This document shows positions 8,547 to 16,762 of a stretch of 64,000 nucleotides of DNA, piece after piece. The notes beneath the pieces were generated by a model that did not search any database, was not told the DNA's origin, and saw nothing but the letters and a program-made list of their open reading frames with translations. The position numbers were made by a program, and so were the translations under genes. Within the stretch, counting starts at the first letter, position 1; each line of letters starts with the position of its first letter. This stretch comes from CAWFZT01 sp963820415 (GTDB taxonomy: Bacteria; Chloroflexota; Anaerolineae; Anaerolineales; Anaerolineaceae): the NCBI GenBank assembly GCA_963820415.1, contig CAWFZT010000011.1, forward strand, positions 124,001 to 188,000, written 5' to 3'.

Positions 8547-9959
8547 CTAGCCGATATTCTTCACGCTGCCCAGCCCGCTGACCTTTTGGGTGAGGGCCGG
8601 AGCGCCGCGGTATTCGATATTGCCAGCGCCGCTGAGGCTCGCCTCCAGCGTAGCAGCCGCCCAAACGCTGGCATTGCCCAGGCCGCTTTGCTTGACCACC
8701 ACGTCCTGGCTTTCCAGGCGGCTGGCGGAGTAGTTGCCCGCCCCGCTCAGGTGGACGTCCTGCCGGGTTGCCCGCCCGGACAGCTCAATGTTGCCCACGC
8801 CGGAATGCTCCACTGATAGGTTTTCGACCGCCAGTGACTTGACCGCCAGGTTGCCGGCGCCGCTGTGCTTTATTTTTAATTCGGTAGCCGACAGGCTGCT
8901 GATGGCGACGTTGCCTGCCCCGGCCTGAGAAAGCTCCAGGTCAGTGGTCTCGATTTTGGCGCAGTCCAGGTTACCGGCGCCGCGCAGGGCGATGCCGTTG
9001 ATATCGCGCATGGTGAGATAGTAATCCAGTTTCCAGGCGCCCATAAAGGGCCGGCTCAACCAGTCCAGCCAGTCGTGCTCGAAGCGGATTTCCAGCGTGC
9101 CATCTTTCACCTCGGTGCGCACGTGGGCTTTTAACTTTTCACTGCCTTCGATGCGAAGGTCCTCGGCCTCGCCCTGCGCCAGGTGCAGGTTACCCAGGCC
9201 GCGGTGCGAGACGCGGTTGAAGGCGCCGGTCAGCCCGGCACCCGTACTTTGGGCGCCTGCACCCGTACTTTGGGCGCCTGCACCCGTACTTTGGGCGTTT
9301 TCACCCGTAGCTTGGGGGCCTTCACCCACACTTTTTGGGCCGTCTGCCGGAATTTCATTGCCCTCTGGCGGGACGCCTGCACCCGTACTTGGGGCGCCTG
9401 CCGCAGACTGAAAGACCAGCCGAGAAGCCGAAAATCCTCTGCCGCGAGCGAAAATAATGTAGAAGCCCACGGCGATCAGCGCCACCGACCAGAAAATGGC
9501 GCTGGCGTGGTGCTCACCCAGCAGGAAGAAGAGCAGCTCGAAGAAAATCCCAAAAGCCAGGAATAGGATCAGCCCCAGGCGCACCAGGTACAGGCCGGCC
9601 CTCTGCGCCCCTTGCCCGGCGAGGCCGCCATAACTGCTGTGGACGAGCAGGCCAATTCCCACCGAGACGACGATCAGCGCCCAGGCGTATGACCAGGTCT
9701 GCCACTGGTGAAAGGTATTCTGCACCAGCAGGATCAGGCCGATCATGCTGATCACACTGCCGGGGATGGCCAACCCGCTGACACGTTGGCCGCCCGACCG
9801 CATGCCGGCGAAGAAGGCCGCCCCAGTCAGGATGACAAAGAATGGCCAGAAATAGGACCAGAAACTTCCCCCCAGGAACTGCTCGACCAGGAAGATCACC
9901 CCCCAGGCCAGGAGGAAGATTCCCAGGTAAAGAGTCATCAGGTTGCGCTTAGCAAGCAT
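8547..9959 (-). CDS. Membrane protein with LiaF-like N-terminus and GIN (DUF2807) domain
   Basis: The 470-residue product has four to six hydrophobic segments in its first 170 residues (LGIFLLAWGVIFLVEQFLGG, YFWPFFVILTGAAFFAG, ...), like the DUF5668/LiaF-type membrane modules. A low-complexity linker of AQSTGAG units follows, encoded by a 21-bp tandem repeat. The C-terminal half is a repetitive beta domain (ALRGAGNLDCAKIE, LSQAGAGNVAISSL, KHSGAGNLAVKSL, HLSGAGNYSASRL), the signature of the GIN/DUF2807 family. The domain probably faces outside the cell; function is unknown, with envelope-stress sensing suggested by the LiaF resemblance. The gene following it encodes the small two-span protein. 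Confidence 0.8.
   Translation of the reverse strand: MLAKRNLMTLYLGIFLLAWGVIFLVEQFLGGSFWSYFWPFFVILTGAAFFAGMRSGGQRVSGLAIPGSVISMIGLILLVQNTFHQWQTWSYAWALIVVSVGIGLLVHSSYGGLAGQGAQRAGLYLVRLGLILFLAFGIFFELLFFLLGEHHASAIFWSVALIAVGFYIIFARGRGFSASRLVFQSAAGAPSTGAGVPPEGNEIPADGPKSVGEGPQATGENAQSTGAGAQSTGAGAQSTGAGLTGAFNRVSHRGLGNLHLAQGEAEDLRIEGSEKLKAHVRTEVKDGTLEIRFEHDWLDWLSRPFMGAWKLDYYLTMRDINGIALRGAGNLDCAKIETTDLELSQAGAGNVAISSLSATELKIKHSGAGNLAVKSLAVENLSVEHSGVGNIELSGRATRQDVHLSGAGNYSASRLESQDVVVKQSGLGNASVWAAATLEASLSGAGNIEYRGAPALTQKVSGLGSVKNIG
9239..9343. repeat. 21-bp tandem repeat, five units, inside a coding region
   Basis: Units begin CACCCGTACTTTGGGCG at 9239, 9260 and 9281, with two diverged units at 9302 and 9323 and an isolated copy near 9380. 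The length is a multiple of three, so copy changes would lengthen or shorten the STGAG linker without breaking the frame. Confidence 0.85.
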
Positions 9960-10051
9960 AATTTCCTCCTCAACTAAGTTACACTTTGCGAACGGTATGC
10001 CATTTTCACCTTCGCAAGGTTACAAGGGTTACAGTCCTAGGCCAGGCAGCG

Positions 10052-10351
10052 TCACTCGCCCGAAACCCAGTTTTTCATCCATTCCTGTAGCCTGACCGGC
10101 TCGAACTCGACGAAACGGTAGGTAGCTGCGCCCTTTTTCTGGTAGGGATCGTCCTGGAAGAACTGTTGGATAGCCTCCAGGGAAGGGGCGCGTCCCACCA
10201 CCATCCCGCCGGTACGCGGCACCTGTGGGCCCGACATCAACAACCAGCCGCGCTCGTAGCCGGTTTTCAGGAAAGCGCGGTGTTCAGCGACGATTTCGTC
10301 CAGCCGTTCAGCCGGCGCAGTGTAAGTGAGTTCGATAATGAAATGCTTCAT
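10052..10351 (-). CDS. YCII-related domain protein
   Basis: A 99-residue protein matching the YCII family: HFIIELTYTAPAERLDEIV, EHRAFLKTGYERGWLLMSGP, GGMVVGRAPSLEAI and FFQDDPYQKKGAATYRFVEF. The conserved His (EHR) and Asp (DDP) of the presumed active site are present, in a ferredoxin-like fold of normal length. YCII proteins are small cytoplasmic proteins of mostly unknown function; some are dehydrochlorinase-like. The start ATG 10351 is followed by a well-conserved first strand. Confidence 0.85.
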   Translation of the reverse strand: MKHFIIELTYTAPAERLDEIVAEHRAFLKTGYERGWLLMSGPQVPRTGGMVVGRAPSLEAIQQFFQDDPYQKKGAATYRFVEFEPVRLQEWMKNWVSGE

Positions 10352-10387
10352 GGGTTAATTATATAGTCAATCCGAAAAGTGAGGAGT

Positions 10388-10478
10388 TTAACCACGGATG
10401 AACACAGATTCACGTTGATAGGAAGAAAAAAAACAGAATCCATTTTTGCCTTCTTCAATCTGTGTTTATCTGTGTTAA
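10388..10478. terminator. Imperfect inverted repeat downstream of the LLM gene
   Basis: Arms 10388-10410 (TTAACCACGGATGAACACAG...) and 10457-10478 pair with one bulge and a few mismatches around an AT-rich loop. It lies just past the LLM oxidoreductase stop and before the YCII start, both on the minus strand. It may be a terminator or a dispersed repeat; it lacks a clear T-run. Confidence 0.5.
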
Positions 10479-10490
10479 ATTTTCCTCTGG

Positions 10491-11357
10491 CTATTGGAAG
10501 GCGAATTCGGCGAACTTCCGGATAGCCTGGATATGTTCCTGGGGGGTTTTGAACCCGCTACCCATGGTGTTAAATGAAAGATGGGTGGCGCCTTCTGCCC
10601 GCCAGCCGCCCATCAACGCCTCCCAGGTTTTAGGATCGCCCGCCGCGTACGAGAGGCGCGCTTCGATACCGATCTGGCTGCGCGAGCGCCCGGCCTCTTC
10701 CAAAAAGCGATCCAGCAAGTCCAGGCTTGACCTGGCCTCGGCGGGGTTACGGTAATTGGGCATCCAACCATCCCCCAGACGCGCCGTGCGTCGCAGCACT
10801 GGCTCGGCGTGCCCGCCAAACCAGATCGGGATTGGCCGCTGGACCGGCAGCGGGTTGATGCCCGCATCGGGGATGGTGTGCCATTGGCCTGTGAAGTCCA
10901 CCAGCGGCTCAGTCCACAACCGGCGCAGTAGCGCCACCTGTTCCTCTATGCGCTTGCCGCGGTTGTGGAAATCTTCGTTCAGGCCGGTATATTCGACCTC
11001 GTTCCATCCCAGCCCGACCCCCAGCCTCAACCTGCCGCCGCTCAACAGGTCCAGCGAGGCAGCCTGTTTGGCGACCAGGGCCGTCTGCCGCTGCGGCAGG
11101 ATGAGGATGCCGGTCACCAGCTCAAGCCGCCGGGTGATGCCGGCCAGGTAGCTGAACAGCACAAACACTTCATGAAAGGGAGTCTGGAAGGTATAGGGGC
11201 CGTCCCAACCGCCAGGGCGGTTGGGGTTGGCGCCCAACACATGGTCATAAGCCAGCACGTGGCTATAGCCCAGCCCTTCGGCGGTCTGGGCATAATCTCG
11301 GATGGCAGCCGGGTCGCTGCCGATTTCTGTTTGTGGAAAAACGACGCCAATTTTCAT
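10491..11357 (-). CDS. LLM-class (luciferase-like) flavin/F420-dependent oxidoreductase
   Basis: The 288-residue TIM-barrel protein starts at ATG 11357. Family blocks are KIGVVFPQTEIGSDPAAI, GYSHVLAYDHVLG, LELVTGILILPQR, VAKQAASLDLLSGGRLRLG and VGLGWNEVEYTGLN. These match the LLM class whose actinobacterial and Chloroflexota members use reduced F420 and are often annotated TIGR03619-type. Bound cofactor (F420 or FMN) and substrate cannot be decided. The protein should be cytoplasmic. A repeat-rich gap of over 400 bp lies upstream. Confidence 0.85.
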   Translation of the reverse strand: MKIGVVFPQTEIGSDPAAIRDYAQTAEGLGYSHVLAYDHVLGANPNRPGGWDGPYTFQTPFHEVFVLFSYLAGITRRLELVTGILILPQRQTALVAKQAASLDLLSGGRLRLGVGLGWNEVEYTGLNEDFHNRGKRIEEQVALLRRLWTEPLVDFTGQWHTIPDAGINPLPVQRPIPIWFGGHAEPVLRRTARLGDGWMPNYRNPAEARSSLDLLDRFLEEAGRSRSQIGIEARLSYAAGDPKTWEALMGGWRAEGATHLSFNTMGSGFKTPQEHIQAIRKFAEFAFQ

Positions 11358-11775
11358 ACAAAAACCTTTCAGGGCAAGTTGGACGGATTTGTGATCTACT
11401 TAACTATTCTAATCCAAGTCACCCCGCCCCTCAGCCTATTTAGGTTGAATTTGCAGCCAAAATCGTGCTAAAATAGACTCTGATTATTAAACTAAATCAG
11501 AAGTCTATTAATCGAAATCGATTTGTGTGCTGCTCTGGCGTTCTTACACCAGCACGGGTAAAATGAAAATCCCCGTTCTGTGGGGATCGAAACGCTTTTA
11601 GATTGATGATTTTAGATTGCTGATTGCTGATTGACGATTGCGAATTTGTGTAGACTGATGACTGAGAACATAGCTAATGGCTTACAGCTAAAAACTGACT
11701 GAGCCGGTGGGTTCGGAAACCCACCCTACGAATTTGATGATAGAACCCACCAAAATTGACGACTGAGGACGACGG
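11358..11775. repeat. Repeat-rich intergenic region upstream of hpt
   Basis: No gene is seen. It holds a CCCCGTTCTGTGGGG repeat at 11571-11585, a heptad array at 11601-11642 (GATTGAT, GATTTTA, GATTGCT, ...), further 7-bp-periodic sequence to about 11701, and a GGTGGGTT..AACCCACC hairpin at 11706-11725. A promoter for hpt may lie within but none is clear. Confidence 0.7.
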
Positions 11776-12355
11776 ATGACTCTCCCTCCCAATCCACCCG
11801 ATTTTCCTTACAACTTTATTGCTAAGGTCTTGTTTACGCCTGAAGAGATCGAGCAGCGCGTCAACCAGCTTGGTGCGCAGATCACCCAGGACTACAAAAC
11901 TTCTGAAAAGCTGCTGCTGCTCGGCCTGCTGCGCGGCAGCGTGATGTTCATCACCGACCTGATGCGCAAGGTGCACCACCCGATGACGATGGATTTCATG
12001 TCTGTCTCGTCCTACTCCGGCTCTGAGTTCGACCGCCTTCGTGCGCATCGAGGCCGACCATAAGACCAACATCGCCGGCTGGGACGTAATTCTGATCGAC
12101 GATATCGTCGATACGGGCTACACCATTTACACTGTGCGCAAGCTGCTGCTCGACCGCAAACCCAAAAGCCTGCGCATCTGCGCCATGCTCGATAAACCTG
12201 AGCGCCACAAAGTGGATTTTCCCATCGACTACCTGGGCTTCTCGATCCCGGATTATTTCGTGGTCGGCTACGGCCTGGATATCGACGAAAAGGGACGCAA
12301 TTTGCCGTACATTGCGGCAGTGGACCTGGAGGAGTACAAGAAGAGTCTTCAGTAG
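11776..12355 (+). CDS. hpt: Hypoxanthine phosphoribosyltransferase, frameshifted
   Basis: The N-terminal frame (from 11776) reads FTPEEIEQRVNQLGAQIT, LLLGLLRGSVMFITDLMRK and DFMSVSSYSGSE, the HPRT region with the flexible-loop SSY. Family sequence then continues in another frame (STAFVRIEADHKTNIAG, VILIDDIVDTGYT, the PRPP-binding loop) up to TAG 12353-12355. The shift lies between about 12020 and 12030. The enzyme converts hypoxanthine or guanine plus PRPP to IMP or GMP in purine salvage, in the cytoplasm, and fits its neighbour purA. Length after repair, about 190 residues, is normal. A one-base error or a real mutation cannot be separated here. The stop codon overlaps a dispersed repeat. 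Confidence 0.8.
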
Positions 12356-12401
12356 GTGGGTTCGGAAACCCACCCATCGCCGGTGGGTTCGGAAACCCAC
12401 C
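12355..12401. repeat. Two GGTGGGTT-loop-AACCCACC hairpin repeats
   Basis: Copies at 12355-12374 and 12382-12401 have 8-bp arms and a CGGA loop. Related copies are at 11706-11725, 13932-13951 and 13961-13976. They fill the hpt-purA gap and end just before the purA RBS. Confidence 0.8.
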
Positions 12402-12419
12402 CTACAAAAGGAGAATACA

Positions 12420-13757
12420 ATGCCCATCACAATCGCAGTAGGCACTCAATGGGGAGATGAAGGCAAGGGCCGTGTGGTGGACCTGCTTTCGGACGCGGCT
12501 GACCTGGTGGCGCGCTTCAACGGCGGGGATAACGCCGGGCATACTGTCACCGTTGGCCGGACCACTTTCAAGCTGCACCTGGTCCCCTCCGGGATCATCC
12601 ACCCGCAAACGGTGTGCCTGATGGGCAACGGTATGGTGATCAACCCGCTGTCGTTCCTATCTGAGATCGAAGCGCTGACCGCCGCCGGGGTGGATGTTTC
12701 GCCCGCCCGGCTGTTTGTCTCGCAGGCGGCCCATTTGATCACCCCGGCCCACCGCCTGCTCGACCAGGCCCAGGAGGCTGCCCGCGGCGCCGGGCGCCTC
12801 GGCACCACCGGGCGCGGCATCGGCCCGGCCTATGTGGATAAGACCGCCCGCAGCGGGCTGCGCGCCGGAGATATCCTCGACCAGGCCAGCCTGCTCGCTA
12901 AGGTGCAGGCGCATGTCGAACAGGTCGATTGCCTGATCCGCCAGCTTTACCACGGCGAGGCAGATGAAAATCCCCGTTCTGTGGGGAATGAAAAACCCCG
13001 TTCTGTGGGGATCGACGTGGCGGGCATTAGCGCTGCTTTCGTCGAAAAAGCCACTCGGATGGCCCCTTACATTGCCGATGCGGGCGCCATTGCTCGCAAG
13101 AGCCTGGCAGCCGGCAAACGACTGCTGGCGGAGGGCGCCCAGGGCGCTCTGCTGGACCTGGACCAGGGCACCTACCCATTCGTGACCAGCTCGTGCACCA
13201 CCGCCACCGGGCTGTTCGGCGGGTTGGGCATCGGCATCCAGCCGGTTCAGCGCGTGGTGGGCATCACCAAGGCCTTCCAGACGCGGGTCGGCGACGGTCC
13301 TTTTCCCACCGAGCTGGCCGATGAGATGGCCGTGCGCCTGCGCGGTACAGGCGCCAACCCGTGGGACGAATACGGCACCACCACCGGACGGCCGCGTCGC
13401 GTGGGCTGGCTGGACGGCGTGCTGCTGCGCTATGTGGTCGAGATCAGCGGGATCAGCGAATTGGCCGTGACCAAGCTGGATATCCTCAGCGGGATGGCCA
13501 CCCTCAAAATTTGCACGGCGTATACCCTGAAAGGCCGTGCCGCTGGCGGCGAGTTCGCCATGGCCCGCCTGGGCGAATACCAGCCGGTCTACGAAGAATT
13601 GCCCGGCTGGAACGAGGACGTAAGCAGCCTCCGCCGTATGCAGGACTTGCCAGCGGCGGCGCGCGGCTACCTACACCGGCTGGAGGAAATCGCCGGTGTG
13701 CCGGTCAGCCTGGTGTCGGTCGGTGCCGAGCGTGAGCAGGTGATCTTGGCGGGCTAG
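12420..13757 (+). CDS. purA: Adenylosuccinate synthase
   Basis: The start is ATG 12420 behind AAAGGAG; the open frame upstream only translates repeats. The protein begins PITIAVGTQWGDEGKGRVVD, the GTP-binding glycine loop with the catalytic Asp, and continues with FNGGDNAGHTV, GTTGRGIGPAYVDK, EGAQGALLDLDQGTYPFVTS and VTKLDILSG. It forms adenylosuccinate from IMP, aspartate and GTP, and so stands next to hpt in purine metabolism. The 445 residues exceed the usual 420-430. The excess is explained by an in-frame block near residues 180-200 (NPRSVGNEKPRSVG) encoded by two dispersed palindromic repeats. The next ORF starts directly after the stop (TAGATG). Confidence 0.95.
   Translation: MPITIAVGTQWGDEGKGRVVDLLSDAADLVARFNGGDNAGHTVTVGRTTFKLHLVPSGIIHPQTVCLMGNGMVINPLSFLSEIEALTAAGVDVSPARLFVSQAAHLITPAHRLLDQAQEAARGAGRLGTTGRGIGPAYVDKTARSGLRAGDILDQASLLAKVQAHVEQVDCLIRQLYHGEADENPRSVGNEKPRSVGIDVAGISAAFVEKATRMAPYIADAGAIARKSLAAGKRLLAEGAQGALLDLDQGTYPFVTSSCTTATGLFGGLGIGIQPVQRVVGITKAFQTRVGDGPFPTELADEMAVRLRGTGANPWDEYGTTTGRPRRVGWLDGVLLRYVVEISGISELAVTKLDILSGMATLKICTAYTLKGRAAGGEFAMARLGEYQPVYEELPGWNEDVSSLRRMQDLPAAARGYLHRLEEIAGVPVSLVSVGAEREQVILAG
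12972..13010. repeat. Two CCCCGTTCTGTGGGG repeats inserted in purA
   Basis: Identical 15-bp copies lie at 12972-12986 and 12996-13010. The flank GATGAAAAT...ATCGA is the same as around the copy at 11571. They encode NPRSVG and KPRSVG in frame. Confidence 0.85.
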
Positions 13758-15008
13758 ATGACTTCCAAAGTCGATCCTGACCGCCAACCCCTTCCCCCAC
13801 CCTGCCCTCCCCCAAAAGGGGAGGGAGAAGAAGATTTGAATCCCTCCCCCGGCGCTTCACCCACCCGCAGGGATGTGGGGGAAGGGCGGGGTGAGGGCCT
13901 TCCGGATGAGGGTCTTCTCTCTCCATCTGCTGGTGGGTTAGGAAACCCACCCTACTCTCATGGGTTAGGAAACCCACCCTACCTTCAAAAGGGATTGCTG
14001 GTCGAGGCGGGACAGGCAGCCAACCAGGCAGCGGCGCGGCACCGCTTTGCTGATTACCGCATGCGCCGCGCCGAACAGACCGTGCGCCGCCAGCAGGCCG
14101 ACCTGGCCCTCTTCGCCGGGTTCCTGGGCGGGCTGGGCGTGGACGGGCTTTTCCGCCCAGGCACCCTGGCCGAAGACCCCGAAGCCTGGCGCGGGGTGAC
14201 CTGGGGGCTGGTGGAGGCGTTTGTCAAATGGCAGCTCCAGCAGGGTTACACGGTTTCGACGATCAACGTGCGCCTGTCGACGGTCAAGACCTACGCCCGG
14301 CTGGCCATGCAGAGCGGCGTCCTGGACCCCCAGGAATATGCCTTGATGCGGGCGGTGCGCGGCTACAGCCAGTCGGAGCAGCGCCGCATCGACCAGCGCC
14401 GCCAGGTGAAGCGCGTCGGCGCTAAGAAAGCCGCCCCGGTGCTGCTCACCGCCGAGCAGGCCAGCGCCCTCAAAGACCAGCCGGATACCCCGCAGGGACG
14501 GCGCGACCGCCTGTTGATGTGTCTGCTGCTCGAGCATGGTCTGCGCGTGGGTGAGGTAGCCGCCCTGGTGGTGGAAGAGCTCGACCTGCAAGCCGGACTG
14601 CTGCGCTTTTACCGCCCCAAAGTGGGCAAGCAGCAGGTGCACCGCCTGAGCCCCGACACGCTCAAAGCCGCCCAGGCTTACGCCCAGGCTGGGGATATGT
14701 TTCCCGGCGGGCCGCTGCTGCGCCAGAGCCAGCATGGCAGCCTGAAGAGCAACGATCATCCGGCTAAACTGACCCAGGCCGGGATGGGCGAGCGCGCCAT
14801 TACCCAGCGCGTGCGCCTGTTGGGTGATAGACTGGGTATCAGTGGGTTGAGCGCCCACGACTGCCGGCACTATTGGGCCACGGCCGCGGCGCGTCACGGC
14901 ACGGACCCCTTTGACCTGCAGGAAGCCGGAGGCTGGTCTTCCCTGGCTATGCCGCGCCGCTACGTGGGCGATAACGAGATTTCCAACGACGGAGTCAAAT
15001 TAGAATAA
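13758..15008 (+). CDS. Tyrosine recombinase (XerC/D-like integrase family)
   Basis: The C-terminal catalytic domain holds the tyrosine-recombinase residues: Arg in LLEHGLRVGEVAAL, a Lys near RFYRPKVGKQ, HDCRHYWAT for His-x-x-Arg, GGWSS in the second-His position and the nucleophile in RRYVGD. A SAM-like core-binding domain precedes it (LVEAFVKWQLQQGYTVSTIN). The open frame begins at ATG 13758 immediately after the purA stop, but its first 80 residues are Pro/Gly-rich and translate dispersed repeats (13790-13980). A TTG at 13995 (LLVEAGQAANQ) is a credible alternative start. It lacks a visible IntI-type extra helix, so an integron integrase is unlikely. Whether it acts on the chromosome dimer site or on a lost element is unknown. 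Confidence 0.8.
   Translation: MTSKVDPDRQPLPPPCPPPKGEGEEDLNPSPGASPTRRDVGEGRGEGLPDEGLLSPSAGGLGNPPYSHGLGNPPYLQKGLLVEAGQAANQAAARHRFADYRMRRAEQTVRRQQADLALFAGFLGGLGVDGLFRPGTLAEDPEAWRGVTWGLVEAFVKWQLQQGYTVSTINVRLSTVKTYARLAMQSGVLDPQEYALMRAVRGYSQSEQRRIDQRRQVKRVGAKKAAPVLLTAEQASALKDQPDTPQGRRDRLLMCLLLEHGLRVGEVAALVVEELDLQAGLLRFYRPKVGKQQVHRLSPDTLKAAQAYAQAGDMFPGGPLLRQSQHGSLKSNDHPAKLTQAGMGERAITQRVRLLGDRLGISGLSAHDCRHYWATAAARHGTDPFDLQEAGGWSSLAMPRRYVGDNEISNDGVKLE
13932..13976. repeat. GGTGGGTT/AACCCACC hairpins inside the recombinase reading frame
   Basis: The full copy at 13932-13951 and a partial copy at 13961-13976 translate as GLGNPPYSHGLGNPPY. Their presence argues that this N-terminal stretch is not ancestral recombinase sequence. 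Confidence 0.75.
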
Positions 15009-15021
15009 AGGAAAAGAGGCA

Positions 15022-15051
15022 AATTTGAGGGTGTCATGACACCCTCAAATT
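15022..15051. repeat. Perfect 30-bp palindrome with GGTGTCATGACACC core
   Basis: The halves 15022-15036 and 15037-15051 are exact reverse complements. It shares its core with the 8141-8176 palindrome but has different outer bases. It lies between the recombinase and thioesterase genes. Confidence 0.85.
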
Positions 15052-15077
15052 CGGACTTATCTTATTAAAGGGTGCAC

Positions 15078-15851
15078 ATGGACGCAAGCGTAAAACCAGT
15101 TTGGGTCGAAGAAATCCGCATTAAATCCTCTGAGACGGACTTTCAACAGAAATGGAAGTCGGCCTATATCTTACAGGCCCTGCTTGAAGCGGCCGGCAAC
15201 CATGCCAATTATCATGGTTTCGGTTTCTATGGCATGCTCGACCAGGACATCGCCTGGGTGCTGTCGCGCCTGAAGATCCGCTTCTACGACTTTCCAGGCA
15301 TGGAAGACCCGGTGATCCTCCAAACCTGGCTGAAGGGGATCCAGCAGAAGATCTTTTTCATGCGCGATTTCAAGCTGGCCCGGCCAGACGGCCGGCCTGT
15401 GGCGGTCGCATCCTATGCCTGGCTGGTGATCAACCTGAAGACCCGCCGCCTTCTGCCGCCTCAATCGCTCAATATGACTTTCCCCTATATGTATGACCTG
15501 GTCGGGCTGGAAGAACCGCTGGAAAAGATCGGCGTGCCGGACGGTCTACCCGAACGGATGACCGTTGAGGCTAACTACAGCGCCATCGATGTGCTGGGAC
15601 ACGTCACCAGCACCCGCTACGTCGAATGGATCTGCGACTGCTTTTCCCTGGACGATTATCGCAGCCGCAGCCTGGACTGGCTGCAGGTCAACTACGTCAA
15701 CGAAATCAAGCCGGGCGAGCGCCTGGCCATTGCCGCCGGGCCGGATCCATCCAACCCGGCTGAAGCCAACCCGTCCAACTGGCTGGTGCAGGGCACCAAC
15801 CTGAACAGCGGGCAGTGCGCCTTCGAGGCTGCCCTGGGGTGGAAAGCATGA
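15078..15851 (+). CDS. Acyl-ACP thioesterase family protein
   Basis: ATG 15078 is preferred, with AAAGG just upstream; GTG 15072 is also in frame. The 257-residue protein shows the double hot-dog layout of the FatA/FatB-like family. The first half reads YILQALLEAAGNHANYHGF and WVLSRLKIRFYDFPG. The second half reads NYSAIDVLGHVTSTRYVEWI, with the Asn/His region typical of the active site. It would release fatty acids from acyl-carrier protein in the cytoplasm. Its stop overlaps the next start (ATGA), so the GNAT gene is translationally coupled. Confidence 0.8.
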   Translation: MDASVKPVWVEEIRIKSSETDFQQKWKSAYILQALLEAAGNHANYHGFGFYGMLDQDIAWVLSRLKIRFYDFPGMEDPVILQTWLKGIQQKIFFMRDFKLARPDGRPVAVASYAWLVINLKTRRLLPPQSLNMTFPYMYDLVGLEEPLEKIGVPDGLPERMTVEANYSAIDVLGHVTSTRYVEWICDCFSLDDYRSRSLDWLQVNYVNEIKPGERLAIAAGPDPSNPAEANPSNWLVQGTNLNSGQCAFEAALGWKA

Positions 15852-16561
15852 GTTTCCTTACCATGGGGATGAATCCCCACGCTACAGAGGTAAACCTCGA
15901 AGTACGTCCTTACCAGGCTGGCGACCGGGAGGCGCTTTTCAAAATCGGAGCGGAAACAGCTTTCTTTGGAGCGCCCATCGAAGCTTACATGGAAGACCGG
16001 TGCGCCTTCCTGGATTCGTTTTACGCCTATTACACGGATTACGAGCCGGAGCACGCCTGGGTGGCCTGTGCGGCTAGCCAGGTAGTCGGTTTTTTGACCG
16101 GCTGCACCGACACAAAACGCCAGGAGAAGATCACGAATAGCAAACTGGTGCCCGGGGTGATCTGGAACGTGCTGCGCCGGCGCTACAAGCTGGGCCCCAA
16201 AGTCTGGCGCTACACGCGTGAAATTATTGGGGCAGGGCTGCGCGGCGAATTCCCCCCGGCGGATGTGGAACGCTTCCCAGCCCACCTGCACATCAACCTG
16301 GCGGACGGCTTTCGCGGCCTGGGCCTGGGACGCCGCCTGATGCAGACCTACCTGGCGCAGTTGCAAGGGTTGGGTGTAACCGGCGTGCACCTGCATACCA
16401 CCAGCCTGAACGAGGCGGCCTGCCATCTATACGAGGCGTGCGGCTTCCGCATCTGGGCAGTCCGCCCGACGCGCATGTGGCGTTACTTGGTCGACCAGCC
16501 GGTGGAAAACCGCTGCTACGCCAGGGAAATCCCTGATTTGAGGGGAGGGAGGTTTAAATAG
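15848..16561 (+). CDS. GNAT family N-acetyltransferase
   Basis: The start ATG 15848 overlaps the previous stop. The 237-residue protein begins with residues encoded by a TGGGGAT..ATCCCCA palindrome (15864-15879), then a GNAT fold: LEVRPYQAGDREALFKIG, HAWVACAASQVVGFLTG, HINLADGFRGLGLGRRLMQ (acetyl-CoA pyrophosphate loop) and SLNEAACHLYEACGFRIW. The acceptor is unknown. Coupling with the thioesterase suggests, weakly, a lipid or acyl link. The end lies about 145 bp before the integron core site at 16707. Confidence 0.8.
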   Translation: MSFLTMGMNPHATEVNLEVRPYQAGDREALFKIGAETAFFGAPIEAYMEDRCAFLDSFYAYYTDYEPEHAWVACAASQVVGFLTGCTDTKRQEKITNSKLVPGVIWNVLRRRYKLGPKVWRYTREIIGAGLRGEFPPADVERFPAHLHINLADGFRGLGLGRRLMQTYLAQLQGLGVTGVHLHTTSLNEAACHLYEACGFRIWAVRPTRMWRYLVDQPVENRCYAREIPDLRGGRFK

Positions 16562-16573
16562 GACTAAGGAAGC

Positions 16574-16579
16574 TATAAT
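16574..16579 (+). promoter_or_regulatory. Possible -10 box (TATAAT) ahead of the cassette region
   Basis: A consensus TATAAT follows the GNAT stop by 12 bp, with an AT-rich TTTAAA-like element about 16 bp before it. It could drive the downstream gene cassettes. No experimental or conservation support is available. Confidence 0.3.
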
Positions 16580-16706
16580 AGATTCTGTGAGGAAAAGTGC
16601 TGTAGTTATCACCAGTAAATTACACAACTTATTTACAATATATTCAATCATGATGGGGCAGTAATACGGCATAACTGCAGCATATCAAGAGTTTGTATAA
16701 TTAATA

Positions 16707-16725
16707 GTTGGGCGAAAGGCTCGCA
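16707..16725 (+). other. Integron core site (GTTGGGC) at the left end of cassette 1
   Basis: GTTGGGC at 16707-16713 fits the GTTRRRY recombination core. Bases 16707-16725 are complementary at 18 of 19 positions to 17247-17265 at the other end of the cassette, as expected if both were joined in a circular cassette. The upstream half of this site (near 16669, GCATAAC) is a poor match, so it may be a degenerate attC. Confidence 0.6.
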
Positions 16726-16762
16726 AGAATTAGCCAAAAATTATTATTTAGAAGAAGACACT

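Noticed and set aside
13758..15008. Recombinase considered as the integron integrase for the cassettes
   Set aside because: No recognisable IntI-specific insert; XerC/D-like blocks only, and no attI-type site next to it.
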